Part shown: positions 26,464 to 35,198 of the stretch, in pieces | Numbering within the stretch: the stretch's first letter is position 1 | Layout of the letters: every line of letters begins with the position of its first letter | From: Sphingobacteriia bacterium 24-36-13 | GTDB lineage: Bacteria > Bacteroidota > Bacteroidia > Chitinophagales > Chitinophagaceae | Reading direction: 5' to 3' | Length of the DNA stretch: 42,162 nt | Assembly (NCBI GenBank): GCA_002281875.1 | Contig: NCHN01000023.1 | Coordinates: 1-42,162 of the forward strand | Made by a program: the position numbers and the translations under genes | Notes under the pieces: generated by a model | What the model was told of the DNA's origin: nothing | Databases searched by the model: none | What the model saw: the letters and a program-made list of their open reading frames with translations, nothing else

Positions 26464-27975
26464 ATGAAAAAGTTCAACTATACTATTCTAAGCTTGGCCA
26501 TGGTTTCCATGCTTAGTGTCTCCTGCAAAAAGTGGGTAGACTACGATCCCAAAGAGGATTTTGTAATTACCGAAAAAGAATACCTGCGTTCTGAATCAGA
26601 TTATAGAACCATGGCAGTGAGTGTGTACACGCCATTGCAGTGGTTAAATCAAGCAGTAGTAGTGGGTGAAATTGCATCGGATAATGCAGTAGCTGGTGGC
26701 GAAAACGCATCTGATGTTTTAAGCTTACAACAAATAGACGACTACACGCACACCCCTATCAATAGTACCTTACAAGAGTTATGGGTAAGTGCTTACGAAG
26801 GCGTGAATCGTGCAAATTACATGACACAATATAAAACAACCAATCTTGCAGGAGCAACAGTGAATTTTGCAGGTAAAGATGCTTTGTATGGTGAAGTATA
26901 TTTCTTACGTGCTTACTACTATTTTACTTTAGTTAAGTTTTTTGGAGATGTTCCATTGTTTGTAGACAAGCGTTTGGGCTTAACCGATTCAAAATCTTTG
27001 AAGCGTGCACCTAAAGCTGATGTGTACAAACAAATTGAAGCAGATTTAACTGCAGCAATTGCAGCATTACCAGCAGTGCAAGTACAAAAAGGAAGAATTA
27101 CCAAGTATGCCGCACAAGCATTATTGGGTAAAGTTTATTTGTACCAGAATAAATTTACGGAAGCAGCTACTACTTTAGAAGCAGTGATTACTGCCAATGC
27201 ATTTTCATTGGTGTCTAATTATGGTTCTATGTTTTTAGCTTCTGGCGAAAATGGACCAGAGTCTGTTTTTGAAATTCAGTACAGCAATAACTCACCTTAT
27301 TATAACTGGGGTGGAGCAACAAGAGGTCAAGGAAACTATGCAGTACAACAGTGTGGTGTTAGAGGATTAAATGGATCTGGCGCTATGCCTTATGCAGCAG
27401 GTTGGAGTACCAATTTGCCCACTGCTAATTTAGCAGCAACTTATACTGCTGGTGATCAAAGAAAGAATGTAACCATCCTAGACATTGAAGCGTACAAAGC
27501 AGCTAACCCAAGTTTTAATATTACTTATCAAGTAGCTCCTTATAAAAACACAGGTTTATACAATCAAAAGTATTTACCACGCAAGGGGGAAACATCTGGT
27601 CAAATTGAATTGAACTACACCAATAACTTCCGCATCATTCGTTATTCTGATGTATTGTTAATGGCTGCTGAAGCATTCAATAGATCTGCTGCGCCTAATG
27701 ATGCAAAAGCCTTGACTTATTTAAATAGAGTGAGAGAGCGTGCATTTGGAAACACCAGTAATAATTTTTCTGGAGCGGGTACAGCATTAAGAGATGCTAT
27801 TTGGAATGAGCGCCGTTTAGAATTGGCTATGGAAGGAGACCGTTTCTTTGATTTAGTTAGAACTGGTCAGGCAGCCACTAAAATCACTGGCTTTGTAGTA
27901 GGCAAGCACGAAGTATTTCCTATACCTCAGCAAGAAGTGGAAATTTCAGGCTTACCACAAAACAGCGGCTATTAA
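26464..27975 (+). CDS. SusD/RagB-family surface glycan-binding lipoprotein
   Basis: This 503-residue protein has a signal peptide and lipobox with Cys21 (MLSVSCKK). It is exposed at the outer surface and caps the SusC channel. The TPR-like helical region (GEVYFLRAYYYFTLVKFFGDVPL) and the C-terminal SusD core (FRIIRYSDVLLMAAEAF, NRVRERAFG, IWNERRLELAMEGDRFFDLVRTG) are diagnostic. It is second in the six-gene operon. Glycan specificity is not readable from sequence. Confidence 0.93.
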   Translation: MKKFNYTILSLAMVSMLSVSCKKWVDYDPKEDFVITEKEYLRSESDYRTMAVSVYTPLQWLNQAVVVGEIASDNAVAGGENASDVLSLQQIDDYTHTPINSTLQELWVSAYEGVNRANYMTQYKTTNLAGATVNFAGKDALYGEVYFLRAYYYFTLVKFFGDVPLFVDKRLGLTDSKSLKRAPKADVYKQIEADLTAAIAALPAVQVQKGRITKYAAQALLGKVYLYQNKFTEAATTLEAVITANAFSLVSNYGSMFLASGENGPESVFEIQYSNNSPYYNWGGATRGQGNYAVQQCGVRGLNGSGAMPYAAGWSTNLPTANLAATYTAGDQRKNVTILDIEAYKAANPSFNITYQVAPYKNTGLYNQKYLPRKGETSGQIELNYTNNFRIIRYSDVLLMAAEAFNRSAAPNDAKALTYLNRVRERAFGNTSNNFSGAGTALRDAIWNERRLELAMEGDRFFDLVRTGQAATKITGFVVGKHEVFPIPQQEVEISGLPQNSGY

Positions 27976-27996
27976 TCAACCCACAAAAAAAATGAT

Positions 27997-30072
27997 ATGA
28001 AATCAATAAAATTTTTATTCAGCGCAGTACTGGTGGGATTGCTTTTCACCGGTTGTAGCAAAAAGGAGTTTACGGATACTTCTTTTGTTGAATCTGCCAG
28101 CGTTCCAGATAAATTGAGCGCATTGTTTACGATTACCCAAGACAATACTGGATTAGTAACAATTACCCCCCAGGGTGAAAGTGCGGTGTCTTATGATGTA
28201 TATTATGGAGACGCCACTACCACTCCCGCTAAAGTGGTAGCTGGAAAAAATACTACCCATATTTATAAAGAAGGAGTGTACAATGTAAAGTTGGTAGCCT
28301 ATAACGTTTCAGGAAAAACAAAAGAAGCTACTCAACAACTGACCGTAACATTTAAGGCACCAGAAAATGTAGAAGCAACTGCAGTGATAGATGCCAGCAA
28401 TAACTTTAAAGTGAATGTGGGTGCAAAAGCTTTGTACGAAACATTCTTTCAAGTGTATTTTGGAGATGTAGCCAATGAGGTACCTACTAATTTTAACGAA
28501 GGACAAACAGTGAGTCATGTATATGCAGCAACTGGAACCTATACTGTTAAAGTGGTAGCATTAAGTGGTGGAGCTGCTAAGACAGAAGTAACTAAAACAG
28601 TTACCATTGTAGATCCTGTTTTATTGCCATTAACTTTTGAATCACCTACTATTAATTATGCATTCAGCAATTTTGATGGCGGTAATTCAAGTGTGATTGA
28701 TAACCCTTTTAAAACAGGCATCAACACCACTAATAAAGTAGGTAGAATGATTAAAGGAGCCGGACAACCATGGGGCGGATCTGTATTGCCTTTGAGCTCA
28801 CCTATCGACTTTAGCACCAATAAGGTTTTTAGAATGAAAGTGTACTCACCAAGAGTGGGTGCTAAAGTATTATTGAAAGTAGAAAACGCAGGTAATGGCG
28901 CTATCAATTTTGAAAGAGAGCGTACTACCACTGTTGCCAATGCTTGGGAAGAAATTGGATTTGATTTCAGTTCTATCAATACAGCCAATGTATACAATAA
29001 TATCGTCTTGATTTTTGAATTAGGAACAGTAGGTGATGGTTCACCAAATTTTACTTTCTTATTTGATGATATACGTTTGGCAGCAACTATGCCAACCAAT
29101 CAAATTGATTGGCCAGTAACATTTGATGTAGTAGGAACCAATTACACTGTAACAGACTTTGGAAATAATGCATCAGAAATTGTGAACGATCCAACGAATG
29201 CGGCTAATAAAGTAATGAAGACTACTAAGCCTAATGGAGCTGAAACATGGGCTGGTACAACTATTGGAACGCCTAGTGGTTTCGCAAGAGCATTGCCCAT
29301 TACCACTACCACATCACAAATGAGTGTAAGAGTTTATTCTCCAGCAGCAGGTTTAAAAATCAGGTTGAAAATTGAAGATGCTGCTAATAATACCAGATCA
29401 GTAGAAACCGATGCAACAACTACGGTTGCTAATGCATGGGAGACCTTGATTTTTGATTTTGCTAATCAAGCAGCTGGAACAGCAGCATTGAATGCAGCTT
29501 ACCGTTATGATAAAGCATCAATCTTCTTTGATTTTGGAACAGCGGGTAATGGTAAAGTATTCTATTGGGATGATGTTCAATACCTAAGTACCAATGTGGT
29601 AACAGGGGTAACATTGCCATTGAGTTTTGAAAATACTGCGCTTACATATACATTCACCAATTTTGATGGAGGTGGTGCAACCGTAATTGATAACCCACAC
29701 AAGACCGGTATTAATAACAGCAATAAAGTGGGAAGAATGATTAAGAGTGCTGGCCAACCTTGGGGTGGATCATTCATTGAATTAGCTGGTCCTATTGATT
29801 TTAGTAAAAAGACTTTCAAAATGAAAGTGTATTCACCAAGAGTGGGTGCTAAAGTATTGTTGAAAGTAGAAAATGCAACCAATGGTGCATTAAACTTTGA
29901 GAAAGAAGTAACTACAACAGTAGCCAATGGTTGGGAAGAATTAACCTTTGATTACAGTGCCATTAACACCGCTAATAGTTACCATAAAATCGTATTGATT
30001 TTTGAATTGGGAACTGTAGGAGATGGTAGTAGCAATTTCACTTTCTATTTTGACGATATCAATCTTTTTTAA
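27997..30072 (+). CDS. Surface lipoprotein with PKD-like domains and tandem jelly-roll repeats, candidate glycan-binding protein
   Basis: The 691 residues begin with a lipobox (LLFTGC, Cys20). Two PKD-like beta domains follow at about 35-120 and 121-205 (YDVYYGD...HIYKEGVYNVKLVAY; FQVYFGD...HVYAATGTYTVKVVA). Three carbohydrate-binding-like beta modules come next: A1 (about 210-361), B (about 372-529) and A2 (about 540-691). A1 and A2 are nearly identical (TGIN..NKVGRMIK.AGQPWGGS, KVYSPRVGAKVLLKVENA). B is a diverged relative. Position after susD suggests a SusE/SGBP-like surface glycan binder. It is not a known enzyme. Confidence 0.82.
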   Translation: MKSIKFLFSAVLVGLLFTGCSKKEFTDTSFVESASVPDKLSALFTITQDNTGLVTITPQGESAVSYDVYYGDATTTPAKVVAGKNTTHIYKEGVYNVKLVAYNVSGKTKEATQQLTVTFKAPENVEATAVIDASNNFKVNVGAKALYETFFQVYFGDVANEVPTNFNEGQTVSHVYAATGTYTVKVVALSGGAAKTEVTKTVTIVDPVLLPLTFESPTINYAFSNFDGGNSSVIDNPFKTGINTTNKVGRMIKGAGQPWGGSVLPLSSPIDFSTNKVFRMKVYSPRVGAKVLLKVENAGNGAINFERERTTTVANAWEEIGFDFSSINTANVYNNIVLIFELGTVGDGSPNFTFLFDDIRLAATMPTNQIDWPVTFDVVGTNYTVTDFGNNASEIVNDPTNAANKVMKTTKPNGAETWAGTTIGTPSGFARALPITTTTSQMSVRVYSPAAGLKIRLKIEDAANNTRSVETDATTTVANAWETLIFDFANQAAGTAALNAAYRYDKASIFFDFGTAGNGKVFYWDDVQYLSTNVVTGVTLPLSFENTALTYTFTNFDGGGATVIDNPHKTGINNSNKVGRMIKSAGQPWGGSFIELAGPIDFSKKTFKMKVYSPRVGAKVLLKVENATNGALNFEKEVTTTVANGWEELTFDYSAINTANSYHKIVLIFELGTVGDGSSNFTFYFDDINLF
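28624..29079 (+). repeat. Module A1, first copy of an internally duplicated domain
   Basis: This stretch encodes the A1 module of the surface lipoprotein. It is a near match at protein and DNA level to 29614-30069, with one codon more. The shared KVYSPRVGAKVLLKVENA block is almost unchanged at DNA level. Confidence 0.8.
29110..29583 (+). repeat. Module B, diverged middle copy
   Basis: This stretch encodes a module (WPVTFDVVGTNYTVTDFG to FYWDDVQYL) with the same order of motifs as A1 and A2 (VYSP, LKIED, TTTVANAWETL, FFDFGTAGNG, DDV) but clearly diverged sequence. Confidence 0.65.
29614..30069 (+). repeat. Module A2, second copy of the duplicated domain
   Basis: This near-identical copy of A1 ends at the stop codon. 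The offset between matching start points is 990 bases early and 987 later, which fixes a one-codon deletion inside the copy. Confidence 0.8.
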
Positions 30073-30090
30073 TTGAATAAAACGAGTATT

Positions 30091-30987
30091 ATGTTTAAAA
30101 ATATAACCACCCTGTCTGCGTTTTTTGTTGCTGCAGTGCTACTATTTACGGGCTGCAAAAAAACAGAATACAGCTTTGGCGCTATCAAAGCCCCAACAGG
30201 ATTAACCCTCAATACCGTAATTGCAGGTGTTGATGCAAGTAACCCCAACGGTAATGGAACAGGTAATGTTGCAATTACTGTAGCGGCAACTAATGCTATT
30301 ACTTATAATATTGATTTTGGTGATGGTAAAACTCAAGTAGTACCTACCGGTACAATTAATTACCGATACACTACACCGGGTACTAACGAATTCACGATTG
30401 TAGTGAATGCAGTAGGAACTGGCGGAAGCATTAGCACCATCAGTAAAAAAATCACCGTGTTTGTAGCATTTGAAATACCCACTGCAATTGTAACTGCCCT
30501 AACAGGCGGTTCATCAAAAACATGGGTAACCGATAAAGGAGCTGTTGGTCATTTTGGTGTAGGGCCAGCTAATGAGTTTGCACCTATTTGGTATGCAGCA
30601 ACACCTGATTCAAGAGAAGCATGTGCCTATGATGACGAAATTAGTTTCAGCAAAGATGCTAATAACAATATCACCATGACCATCGACAACAAAGGACAAT
30701 CTTTTGCTATTGGTGCTGCAAGTGCATTCTATGGATTTAGTGGAGGAGATGCTTGTTTTGCAATGAGCATAGCAGCCCCTAGAAGATTAAGTTTCATGGA
30801 TGCAAACACAGGATCAACTGCAGCTAATTCAACCAGAATTGCATTCACTGTACCAGGCAATGGTATCATTAATTTTGGAACCGGCGGAACCAGCTATGAA
30901 ATATTGGCTATTTCTGCAACCGAATTAAGCTTAAGAAATATTGGTATAGACGGAAACTCTTGGTACCAAAAATTGAAAGTAAAATAG
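30091..30987 (+). CDS. PKD-domain surface lipoprotein of the glucan utilisation locus
   Basis: This 298-residue protein has a lipobox at Cys22 (LLFTGCKK), an N-terminal PKD-like domain (about 35-130; YNIDFGDGKTQVVPTGTINYRY) and a C-terminal beta-rich domain (SSKTWVTDKGAVGHFGVGP, FYGFSGGDACFAM, then LSLRNIGIDGNSWYQKLKVK). The domain starting with KTWV...GHFGVGP resembles glycan-binding domains often found beside GH16 genes, but I cannot name it. It sits between the repeat lipoprotein and a GH16 lipoprotein in the same operon. I used ATG 30091; the in-frame TTG at 30073 directly abuts the previous stop and would precede the signal peptide. Confidence 0.78.
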   Translation: MFKNITTLSAFFVAAVLLFTGCKKTEYSFGAIKAPTGLTLNTVIAGVDASNPNGNGTGNVAITVAATNAITYNIDFGDGKTQVVPTGTINYRYTTPGTNEFTIVVNAVGTGGSISTISKKITVFVAFEIPTAIVTALTGGSSKTWVTDKGAVGHFGVGPANEFAPIWYAATPDSREACAYDDEISFSKDANNNITMTIDNKGQSFAIGAASAFYGFSGGDACFAMSIAAPRRLSFMDANTGSTAANSTRIAFTVPGNGIINFGTGGTSYEILAISATELSLRNIGIDGNSWYQKLKVK

Positions 30988-30990
30988 GTT

Positions 30991-32016
30991 ATGAAGTATA
31001 TTTTAAGTGTGATTGGTTTCAGTTCTTTCTTGTTGCTTAGTTGCGGCAAGAAAGAAACTGCACCAACTGTAGTAACGCCAACCAACCTTACACTAAATGC
31101 AGTGGTAAGTACCGATAATAGTGGAAATGTAGCATTTACTGCAACAGCCACCAATGCAAGTACCTACGATTTTGATTTTGGTAATGGGGTTTTTCAAACG
31201 GTTCCTTCGGGGATAGTAACTTATAAATATCCAGCAGCCGGCACTTATACCGTAAACGTTATTGCCAAAAGCAGCACGGGACAAACCGCTTCAAAAAGTA
31301 CACAGATAACGGTTGCCGTAGCGCAGTCGCTTATATTTTCTGATGAGTTTGATGCAAACGGCGCGCCTGATCCCTCCAAATGGGGATACGATATAGGTAC
31401 AGGTTCTGGAGGATGGGGAAATAATGAGTTACAATATTATACCAATCGTTTAGACAATGCATTTGTATCTAACGGCACACTAAAAATTAAAGCCATTAAA
31501 GAAAATTTCAGTGGAAGTGCGTACACCAGTGCACGTATTTTAACCCAGAATAAATTCAGTTTTAAATACGGAAAAGTAGAAGTGAAAGCTAAACTACCAG
31601 TAGGAGTAGGCACTTGGCCAGCAATATGGATGTTGGGGAGTAATATTACCACTGTGAGTTGGCCAGCCTGCGGCGAAATAGATATTATGGAGCACAAGGG
31701 ATCACAGCTGAATAAAATTTATGGCACCGTACACCATCCGGCAAGGTTTGGTGGCAATGCAGACGGAGGAACACGCGATATCACGAATGCAACTACAGAG
31801 TTTCACATTTATACTATGGAATGGAATGCAACATCTATCAAGTTTTTTGTAGATGGAAATGTATTTCATACTGTGGCCAATACTTCCAGCTTACCCTTTA
31901 ATCAAAACTTCTTTTTAATCATGAACCTGGCCATGGGCGGCACTTTTGGAGGCGCAGTAGAAAGCGGCTTTAATAATGCCACTATGGAAATAGATTATAT
32001 TCGGGTTTATCAATAG
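30991..32016 (+). CDS. GH16 family glucanase lipoprotein with N-terminal PKD domain (laminarinase-like)
   Basis: This 341-residue protein has a lipobox (Cys18 in LLLSCGK), a PKD-like domain (residues 30-110, YDFDFGNGVFQTVPSGIVTYKY) and a GH16 catalytic domain (115-341). The nucleophile, assisting Asp and acid/base are Glu229, Asp231 and Glu234 in CGEIDIMEH, the ExDxxE form typical of bacterial beta-1,3-glucanases. WGNNELQYYTNR and WPAIWML are also laminarinase-type. It starts 3 bases after the previous stop. It probably makes the first surface cut in a beta-1,3- or mixed-linkage glucan. Confidence 0.9.
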   Translation: MKYILSVIGFSSFLLLSCGKKETAPTVVTPTNLTLNAVVSTDNSGNVAFTATATNASTYDFDFGNGVFQTVPSGIVTYKYPAAGTYTVNVIAKSSTGQTASKSTQITVAVAQSLIFSDEFDANGAPDPSKWGYDIGTGSGGWGNNELQYYTNRLDNAFVSNGTLKIKAIKENFSGSAYTSARILTQNKFSFKYGKVEVKAKLPVGVGTWPAIWMLGSNITTVSWPACGEIDIMEHKGSQLNKIYGTVHHPARFGGNADGGTRDITNATTEFHIYTMEWNATSIKFFVDGNVFHTVANTSSLPFNQNFFLIMNLAMGGTFGGAVESGFNNATMEIDYIRVYQ

Positions 32017-32026
32017 TAGTACAGTT

Positions 32027-32839
32027 ATGAAGCAAGCAAGCACTAGCATCGGCAGGTATTTAATTATCCTGCTGGTGCTTATTTCTGCCAATGCACAATC
32101 GCAATCATACAAAAAATTGGTATGGTCCGATGAGTTCAATGGCAAAGGGTTACCAGATAGTACCAAATGGGGGTATGATGTAGGAAGAGGCTGTCCACAA
32201 AACTGTGGATGGGGTAATAATGAATTACAATATTATACCAATAAGAATACCAGTAATGCCAGAGTAGAAAATGGCTTATTGGTGGTAGAAGCACATAAAG
32301 AAAATGTGGCCGATGCCAAATATTCCAGTGCTAGATTAGTTACCAAAAACAAAGGCGATTGGAAATATGGACGTATAGACGTAAAAGCCAAACTGCCCGC
32401 AGGACGCGGCATGTGGCCAGCAATTTGGATGTTGCCCACCGATTGGAAATACGGCGGATGGCCTCATAGCGGAGAGATAGATATCATGGAGAATGTAGGA
32501 TTTTGGCCAGACTCAGTATTAGGAACGGTGCATACCAATGCATACAATGGAATGAAGGGAACACAAAAAACTTTGGGAATGAATTTCAAAGATTTGTCAA
32601 CCGCATTTCATGAGTACAGTATTGAGTGGGATGCAGAAGAAATTCGATTCTATGTAGACAACAAGCAGTACAATTCTTTTAAGAATTCACATAAAAATGT
32701 AGACGAATGGCCCTTCGATCAACGCTTTCACTTACTCATTAATATAGCAGTAGGCGGAAACTGGGGTGGACAAAAGGGCGTAGACGACAGCATTTTTCCG
32801 CAAAAAATGTGGATTGATTATGTTCGCGTGTATCAATAG
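32027..32839 (+). CDS. Secreted GH16 family glucanase (laminarinase-like)
   Basis: The 270 residues comprise a signal peptide without a lipobox (residues 10-25, YLIILLVLISANAQSQ) and a single GH16 domain. The catalytic residues are Glu150, Asp152 and Glu155 in SGEIDIMEN. It shares the ELQYYTN and RVYQ ends with the preceding GH16, so the two are likely related by duplication, but it lacks the PKD domain and the lipid anchor and may act in the periplasm. It is last in the operon, and its end overlaps by 7 bases the end of the convergent Fic gene. Confidence 0.9.
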   Translation: MKQASTSIGRYLIILLVLISANAQSQSYKKLVWSDEFNGKGLPDSTKWGYDVGRGCPQNCGWGNNELQYYTNKNTSNARVENGLLVVEAHKENVADAKYSSARLVTKNKGDWKYGRIDVKAKLPAGRGMWPAIWMLPTDWKYGGWPHSGEIDIMENVGFWPDSVLGTVHTNAYNGMKGTQKTLGMNFKDLSTAFHEYSIEWDAEEIRFYVDNKQYNSFKNSHKNVDEWPFDQRFHLLINIAVGGNWGGQKGVDDSIFPQKMWIDYVRVYQ

Positions 32840-34305
32840 CGAAGCTTACCCTGACTAGGTAAATAAAACGCATGAGCAGAACGGAGGTAACGCTCCATTT
32901 CATTTTTAGTATCTCCCAACACAGTAGCACTGAACGCATAAATATTCAACATTGATTGAATGAATGCTGGAAAGTCTTGGTGTTGGGAGATTTTATTTAA
33001 AGCCAATTGATAAGCATCTGCATAAACAATCGGAATCATTATTTTAGTCAGGTTCTTCGCAGCCAGTTCTGCATTCATCATTAAGCGAGCCAAAGCACCA
33101 TTGCCCTCAGCAAATGGATTGACCTCAGAAAGCAAGAATAATAAGTAAATAGATTTAGCAAAAGGATCCTGCAATAAAGCATACCAATCAAACCCTTTGA
33201 TAAGGGTCCCTTCAATTAATTGCCAGGGCACCAATTCGGTAATGCCCGAAGGGTTATTGCTCTCTTTAAATTTGCCCGGATTTTTATTGGGCCTACTGGC
33301 CATTAAAAAAGCATGGCGCTTCTGCAATAGTTGAATAAACTCCTGCGCCGATTTAGGGCAGGTGGCCATTTCTTTTTTGTTGGAAGCAAGCTGGTAGGTA
33401 TGCAAGAGGTCTTCAGCATCTTCCCTACGACCCGAAAGCGGGGAAGCCGTTTCCACCATATGACGGGCTTCGGATAATTCAAATTCGTTGCCATCGATGT
33501 ACTGCGAAAAATAGCTTTCAAAAAAAGCAAAGTGCTGAAAAGTTGCTGTAGACAAATTTTGGTCGGGATATTGGGGGTAATTGTTGCCCGCTAAATGCCC
33601 GTATAATTCTTCCAATAATTTTACACTCGGTAGGTGGAAGGGTTTACCCAAGTAATTATTTAGCCTACTGGAGTTGTTGGCATTTGGTCCGAGTGCTTGT
33701 TGTTGAACTGCGTTAATTAACTTGGTCAAGACGGTTAATTCTTTTTCTAAACCGAGCATGGGAGCCAAAACCTTGGCTTGCTCTTTTAGGCGAATTAGGG
33801 CCGATTCTGAGTGAATTTGAAGCAAATCGGCCAATTTTTGACTGATTTCGGCCGTTTTTAGTGATTTTGCCCCTTCCTCTGATTTGCGAGAACTCGAGCA
33901 ATTTTCTAAAAAAGCACGGGCGTCTTGAGAGCGATAGAGTTGCTCAAAAAAGGGACGGTCATCTAAAATGGGGCCCCTGCCTTTGAGCAAATGAATGGTG
34001 AGGCCAGGCAATTCCACCATTTTGGTATACCCATGGGTAATAAAAATATGACCAGTAGGGGTGGGTTTGCATTCAAGCGCCGACCGATGACTGAGTACCG
34101 CACCAGGATATAAATGAGCAATGATTCTGAACCAGTTTCTTTTTACAATTGCATGCGTATTATCCGCAAGGTTGGTCGTGTAAACACGGGGGGCAATTTT
34201 ATAAGCCAAGCCCTTGCGAACCAGTTGTTGAATGCGCTTAGATTCGGAAGGATTCGCCGATCCAAAGAGGATTTCGGACAAAACAACCGGGTTAGAATTT
34301 TCCAT
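32833..34305 (-). CDS. AbiEi-like domain fused to a Fic domain with a degenerate catalytic motif
   Basis: The 490 residues start with an AbiEi antitoxin-type winged-helix region (about 1-110; VVLSEILFGSANPSESKRIQQLVRKG, IAPRVYT, AVLSHRSALE). A helical linker follows, then a Fic domain whose motif reads NPFAEGNGALAR at 396-407. In active Fic AMP-transferases this is HPFx(D/E)GNGRxxR, so the catalytic His is Asn396 and the first Arg is Ala404, while Arg407 and the GNG loop remain. The protein may therefore bind nucleotide without normal AMPylation. It is the first gene of a defence-like region, with an inverted repeat just upstream, and may autoregulate through the AbiEi domain. Confidence 0.82.
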   Translation of the reverse strand: MENSNPVVLSEILFGSANPSESKRIQQLVRKGLAYKIAPRVYTTNLADNTHAIVKRNWFRIIAHLYPGAVLSHRSALECKPTPTGHIFITHGYTKMVELPGLTIHLLKGRGPILDDRPFFEQLYRSQDARAFLENCSSSRKSEEGAKSLKTAEISQKLADLLQIHSESALIRLKEQAKVLAPMLGLEKELTVLTKLINAVQQQALGPNANNSSRLNNYLGKPFHLPSVKLLEELYGHLAGNNYPQYPDQNLSTATFQHFAFFESYFSQYIDGNEFELSEARHMVETASPLSGRREDAEDLLHTYQLASNKKEMATCPKSAQEFIQLLQKRHAFLMASRPNKNPGKFKESNNPSGITELVPWQLIEGTLIKGFDWYALLQDPFAKSIYLLFLLSEVNPFAEGNGALARLMMNAELAAKNLTKIMIPIVYADAYQLALNKISQHQDFPAFIQSMLNIYAFSATVLGDTKNEMERYLRSAHAFYLPSQGKLRY

Positions 34306-34331
34306 TAAATAATTCCTTTGCTTAAAATTGG

Positions 34332-34352
34332 CAATTATTTTGATAATAATTG
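34332..34352. promoter_or_regulatory. Inverted repeat upstream of the AbiEi-Fic gene
   Basis: CAATTATT-TTGAT-AATAATTG is a perfect 8-bp inverted repeat with a 5-nt spacer, 27 bases before the Fic start codon. It is a candidate operator for the AbiEi-type DNA-binding domain, or possibly a terminator for the Ate-like gene. Confidence 0.45.
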
Positions 34353-34415
34353 ATATTTATGGAAAATATTTTAGATTAATTATTTAAATGGGGTGAAAAA
34401 ATTGGAATAGGTGGT

Positions 34416-35159
34416 TTAGCGTGTTTCATCCGCCATATTGTCGAAATCGATACCTAAAACTTGCTTAAAGTAATAGTCTTCTAATTGAATTTTGGAATAA
34501 TCTTCTAGAGGAACCCAGGATTTGTCTTTTGAAAGAAATACCTCTATGGCTTCTTTTTGAGGGAAGATTTTATAATCCATTTTGGTGCCGTCGATGGTAA
34601 AATAGCCAGGATAAACAAAATCCATTTTGGCGTCTTGTGCGAAATCTTTGGTAATCAGCATTAAGAATTTACCCAAACTGAAGCGTTTATAGTCGGGATG
34701 ATAAAAGTGTAATACTGACATTAGAGATTTCAAGCCCGAATCAAAAAAACCAACTGCAATTAACTGGTCCCGATCAAGAATTTTGATCATGTAGGTATCA
34801 AAAACAGATGCTGGTGTATTTACTTCTGGAATGCAACCTTCGCATGATGGATAACCGTCAAAATTGATACTGGCTAAATACTGAGCGTAAAGCGCTTCAA
34901 TTTCTTCTGTGATTACGGCTTCCTGAATAACGAAGGAAAAGCCCGCACATTTTTTTCTAATTCGTTTGGTTGACGAGGTTTCTTTGGCTTTTTTTAGATT
35001 GAGCCTTAACCAAAAGACAGGATCATAGATTGCACTTTTACCATAATTGCCTACAAACACTTCGTTAGTAGTAAAAATATCATTGCCCATTCTGAAATAT
35101 CCATCAGCCAATGCATAGTCTAATGAATCGCCTTTGTAGATACCTAGTTCTAAACTCAT
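34416..35159 (-). CDS. Arginyl/leucyl-tRNA-protein transferase-like (Ate1/Bpt-family) GNAT-fold protein
   Basis: This is a 247-residue protein of the arginyltransferase C-terminal fold. LADGYFRMGNDIFTT (18-32) and DPVFWLRLNL are typical of bacterial members. AVGFFDSGLKSLMSVLHFYHPDYKRFSLGKFLMLITKDFA and YPGYFTIDGTKMDYKIFP are the ATE_C-like core. Members attach amino acids from aminoacyl-tRNA to protein N-termini and so create N-degrons. A CEGC pair (YPSCEGCIP) may replace the usual N-terminal Cys cluster. It is divergent from the AAA+ gene across an operator-like repeat. The substrate is unknown. Confidence 0.72.
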   Translation of the reverse strand: MSLELGIYKGDSLDYALADGYFRMGNDIFTTNEVFVGNYGKSAIYDPVFWLRLNLKKAKETSSTKRIRKKCAGFSFVIQEAVITEEIEALYAQYLASINFDGYPSCEGCIPEVNTPASVFDTYMIKILDRDQLIAVGFFDSGLKSLMSVLHFYHPDYKRFSLGKFLMLITKDFAQDAKMDFVYPGYFTIDGTKMDYKIFPQKEAIEVFLSKDKSWVPLEDYSKIQLEDYYFKQVLGIDFDNMADETR

Positions 35160-35181
35160 TCTATAAAATTAGCCAACTCCT

Positions 35182-35198
35182 ATGCAACCTATTTGCAT
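35182..35198. promoter_or_regulatory. Shared regulon operator, site 1 (Ate-like / AAA+ divergent region)
   Basis: ATGCAA-CCTAT-TTGCAT is a perfect 6-bp inverted repeat in the 148-base divergent region. Its 15-base core TGCAACCTATTTGCA is identical to the reverse complement of the core upstream of rmuC (40404-40424). It lies 23 bases from the start of the Ate-like gene. Confidence 0.6.

Noticed and set aside
28834-29880. Repeated DNA blocks that might suggest a CRISPR or mobile element
   Set aside because: Only two long in-frame copies are present, and they encode duplicated protein modules; there are no spacers or terminal repeats.
28656-29927. Two similar antisense open frames (147 and 116 codons) in the lipoprotein gene
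   Set aside because: Their similarity is simply the reverse of the duplicated A1/A2 modules, not a real gene family.
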